NCBI GenBank assembly: GCA_031278295.1
Contig: JAITKQ010000168.1
Location: 1-6,855, forward strand
Direction: 5' to 3'
Length of the DNA stretch: 6,855 bases
Source: Spirochaetaceae bacterium
Lineage (GTDB): Bacteria > Spirochaetota > Spirochaetia > Treponematales > Breznakiellaceae
Part shown: positions 6,087 to 6,855 of the stretch, one piece after another
How the letters are laid out: the number at the start of each line of letters is the position of its first letter
How positions within the stretch are numbered: the first letter of the stretch is position 1
Position numbers and translations under genes: made by a program
Notes under the pieces: generated by a model
Seen by the model: the letters and a program-made list of their open reading frames with translations, nothing else
Databases searched by the model: none
What the model was told of the DNA's origin: nothing

Positions 6087-6248
6087 TGTTCCCTATAAAC
6101 CGCGGGTGCCGGAATCCGTATAGCTATGCGTTTTCCGTAGCCGAACCGGAAATTCCGCTTAAAAAGTACCGTCAAACATTTTTTCAGGCGCAAAACAACA
6201 GGGCCGGCGCGTACAAATCAGGCTGAAACGGATGCGAATCGGGGTAAG
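6087..6248. other. Spacer between the PUR gene and the repeat array
   Basis: No gene is visible. The only structure is a weak stem, TTTCCG 6132-6137 with CGGAAA 6147-6152, without an adjacent T run, and an unrelated run of six T at 6178-6183. No clear terminator for the PUR gene was found. Confidence 0.5.
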
Positions 6249-6855
6249 CCGCGTAGCGTATGTGAGACCCGCTTTGGGGACGCTACCGCGTAGCGGACTT
6301 TAAACCCGCTGGCGGGTGCGTATGCCTATCGCTTTTTGCGGAGCGAAGGCAGAACCCGAACTCCGCCTTCGGGACGCTACCGCGTAGCGTATGTGAAGCC
6401 CGCTTTGGGGACGCTACCGCGTAGCGGACTTTAAACCCGCTGGCGGGCGCGTATGCCTATCGCTTTTTGCGGACCCGACGGCACGACGTAAAGGCCGCTT
6501 TGGGGACGCTACCGCGTAGCGGACTTTAAACCCGCTGGCGGGCGCGTATGCCTATCGCTTTTTGCGGACCCGACGGTACGACGTAAAGCCCGCTTTGGGG
6601 ACGCTACCGCGTAGCGGACTTTAAACCCACTGGTGGGTGCGTATGCCTATCGCTTTTTGCGGAGCGAAGGCAGAACCCGAACTCCGCCTTCGGGACGCTA
6701 CCGCGTAGCGGACTTTAAACCCGCTGGCGGGTGCGTATGCCTATCGCTTTTTGCGGAGCGAAGGCAGAACCCGAACCCCGCTTTGGGGACGCTACCGCGT
6801 AGCGGACTTTAAACCCGCTGGCGGGCGGGCGCGTATGCCTATCGCTTTTTGCGGA
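6249..6855 (+). repeat. Tandem array of 94/95-bp palindromic units, open at the window edge
   Basis: The 17-base core GACGCTACCGCGTAGCG starts at 6279, 6373, 6410, 6505, 6600, 6694 and 6788. Units are therefore 94, 37, 95, 95, 94 and 94 bp, plus a last one cut after 68 bp; a 5'-truncated core at about 6249 opens the array. Each full unit holds palindrome CGCTAC-CGC-GTAGCG, then ACTTTAAA, palindrome CCCGC-TG-GCGGG, GCGTATGCCTATCGCTTTTTGC, and a variable third module. In one subtype (94 bp) the third module is GGAGCGAAGGCAGAACCC followed by GAACTCCGCCTTCGG. In the other (95 bp) it starts GGACCCGACGG and ends CCGCTTTGGG. The 37-bp unit replaces everything after the core with ATGTGAAGCCCGCTTTGGG. 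No long frame spans a unit on either strand, so it is noncoding. Confidence 0.92.

Noticed and set aside
6132..6183. Terminator after the PUR gene
   Set aside because: The six-pair stem has a nine-base loop and no adjacent T run; the T run at 6178 has no stem before it.
6249..6855. CRISPR array
   Set aside because: The whole 94/95-bp unit is repeated, with no unique spacers of constant length and no cas genes nearby.

Overview
The window looks like spirochaete DNA, most likely a Treponema of the moderately GC-rich termite- or animal-gut type. The clearest taxonomic signal is the gene at 5634-6086. Its first 84 residues match the small PUR-type nucleic-acid-binding proteins (BpuR/DUF3276 class) of Borrelia and Treponema. 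The family assignments are recognised from motifs alone; no database search was possible.

Layout, left to right, with every confident gene on the + strand. 1-100 holds the possible end of an unidentified reading frame followed by a GC-rich hairpin resembling IS200/IS605 ends. 100-499 has no convincing gene, but it ends in a strong sigma-70-type promoter overlapped by a palindrome typical of ArsR/SmtB metal-sensor operators. 500-2653 is a Zn/Cd/Pb-exporting P1B-2 ATPase. 2868-3317 is a small secreted protein of unknown function. 3591-4589 is a DHH/DHHA1 phosphoesterase (NrnA or DhhP type). 4623-5549, 33 bp downstream, is a class I SAM methyltransferase with an N-terminal zinc ribbon. 5634-6086 is the PUR-domain protein with an extra basic tail. 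From about 6249 to the window edge lies a tandem array of 94/95-bp palindrome-rich units.

Functionally this is a mixed neighbourhood: metal efflux under probable metal-responsive repression, nucleotide or RNA turnover, a methyltransferase of unknown substrate, and a nucleic-acid-binding regulator. Only the phosphoesterase and methyltransferase look like an operon. The most unusual content is the repeat family. It forms the terminal array, and a diverged copy also lies inside the 3' end of the methyltransferase gene, where it supplies the last ~27 codons and the stop codon. Units fall into two linked subtypes, with mosaic recombinants and one unit carrying a paired, stem-preserving substitution. 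This points to a mobile or amplifying structured element rather than a CRISPR array.
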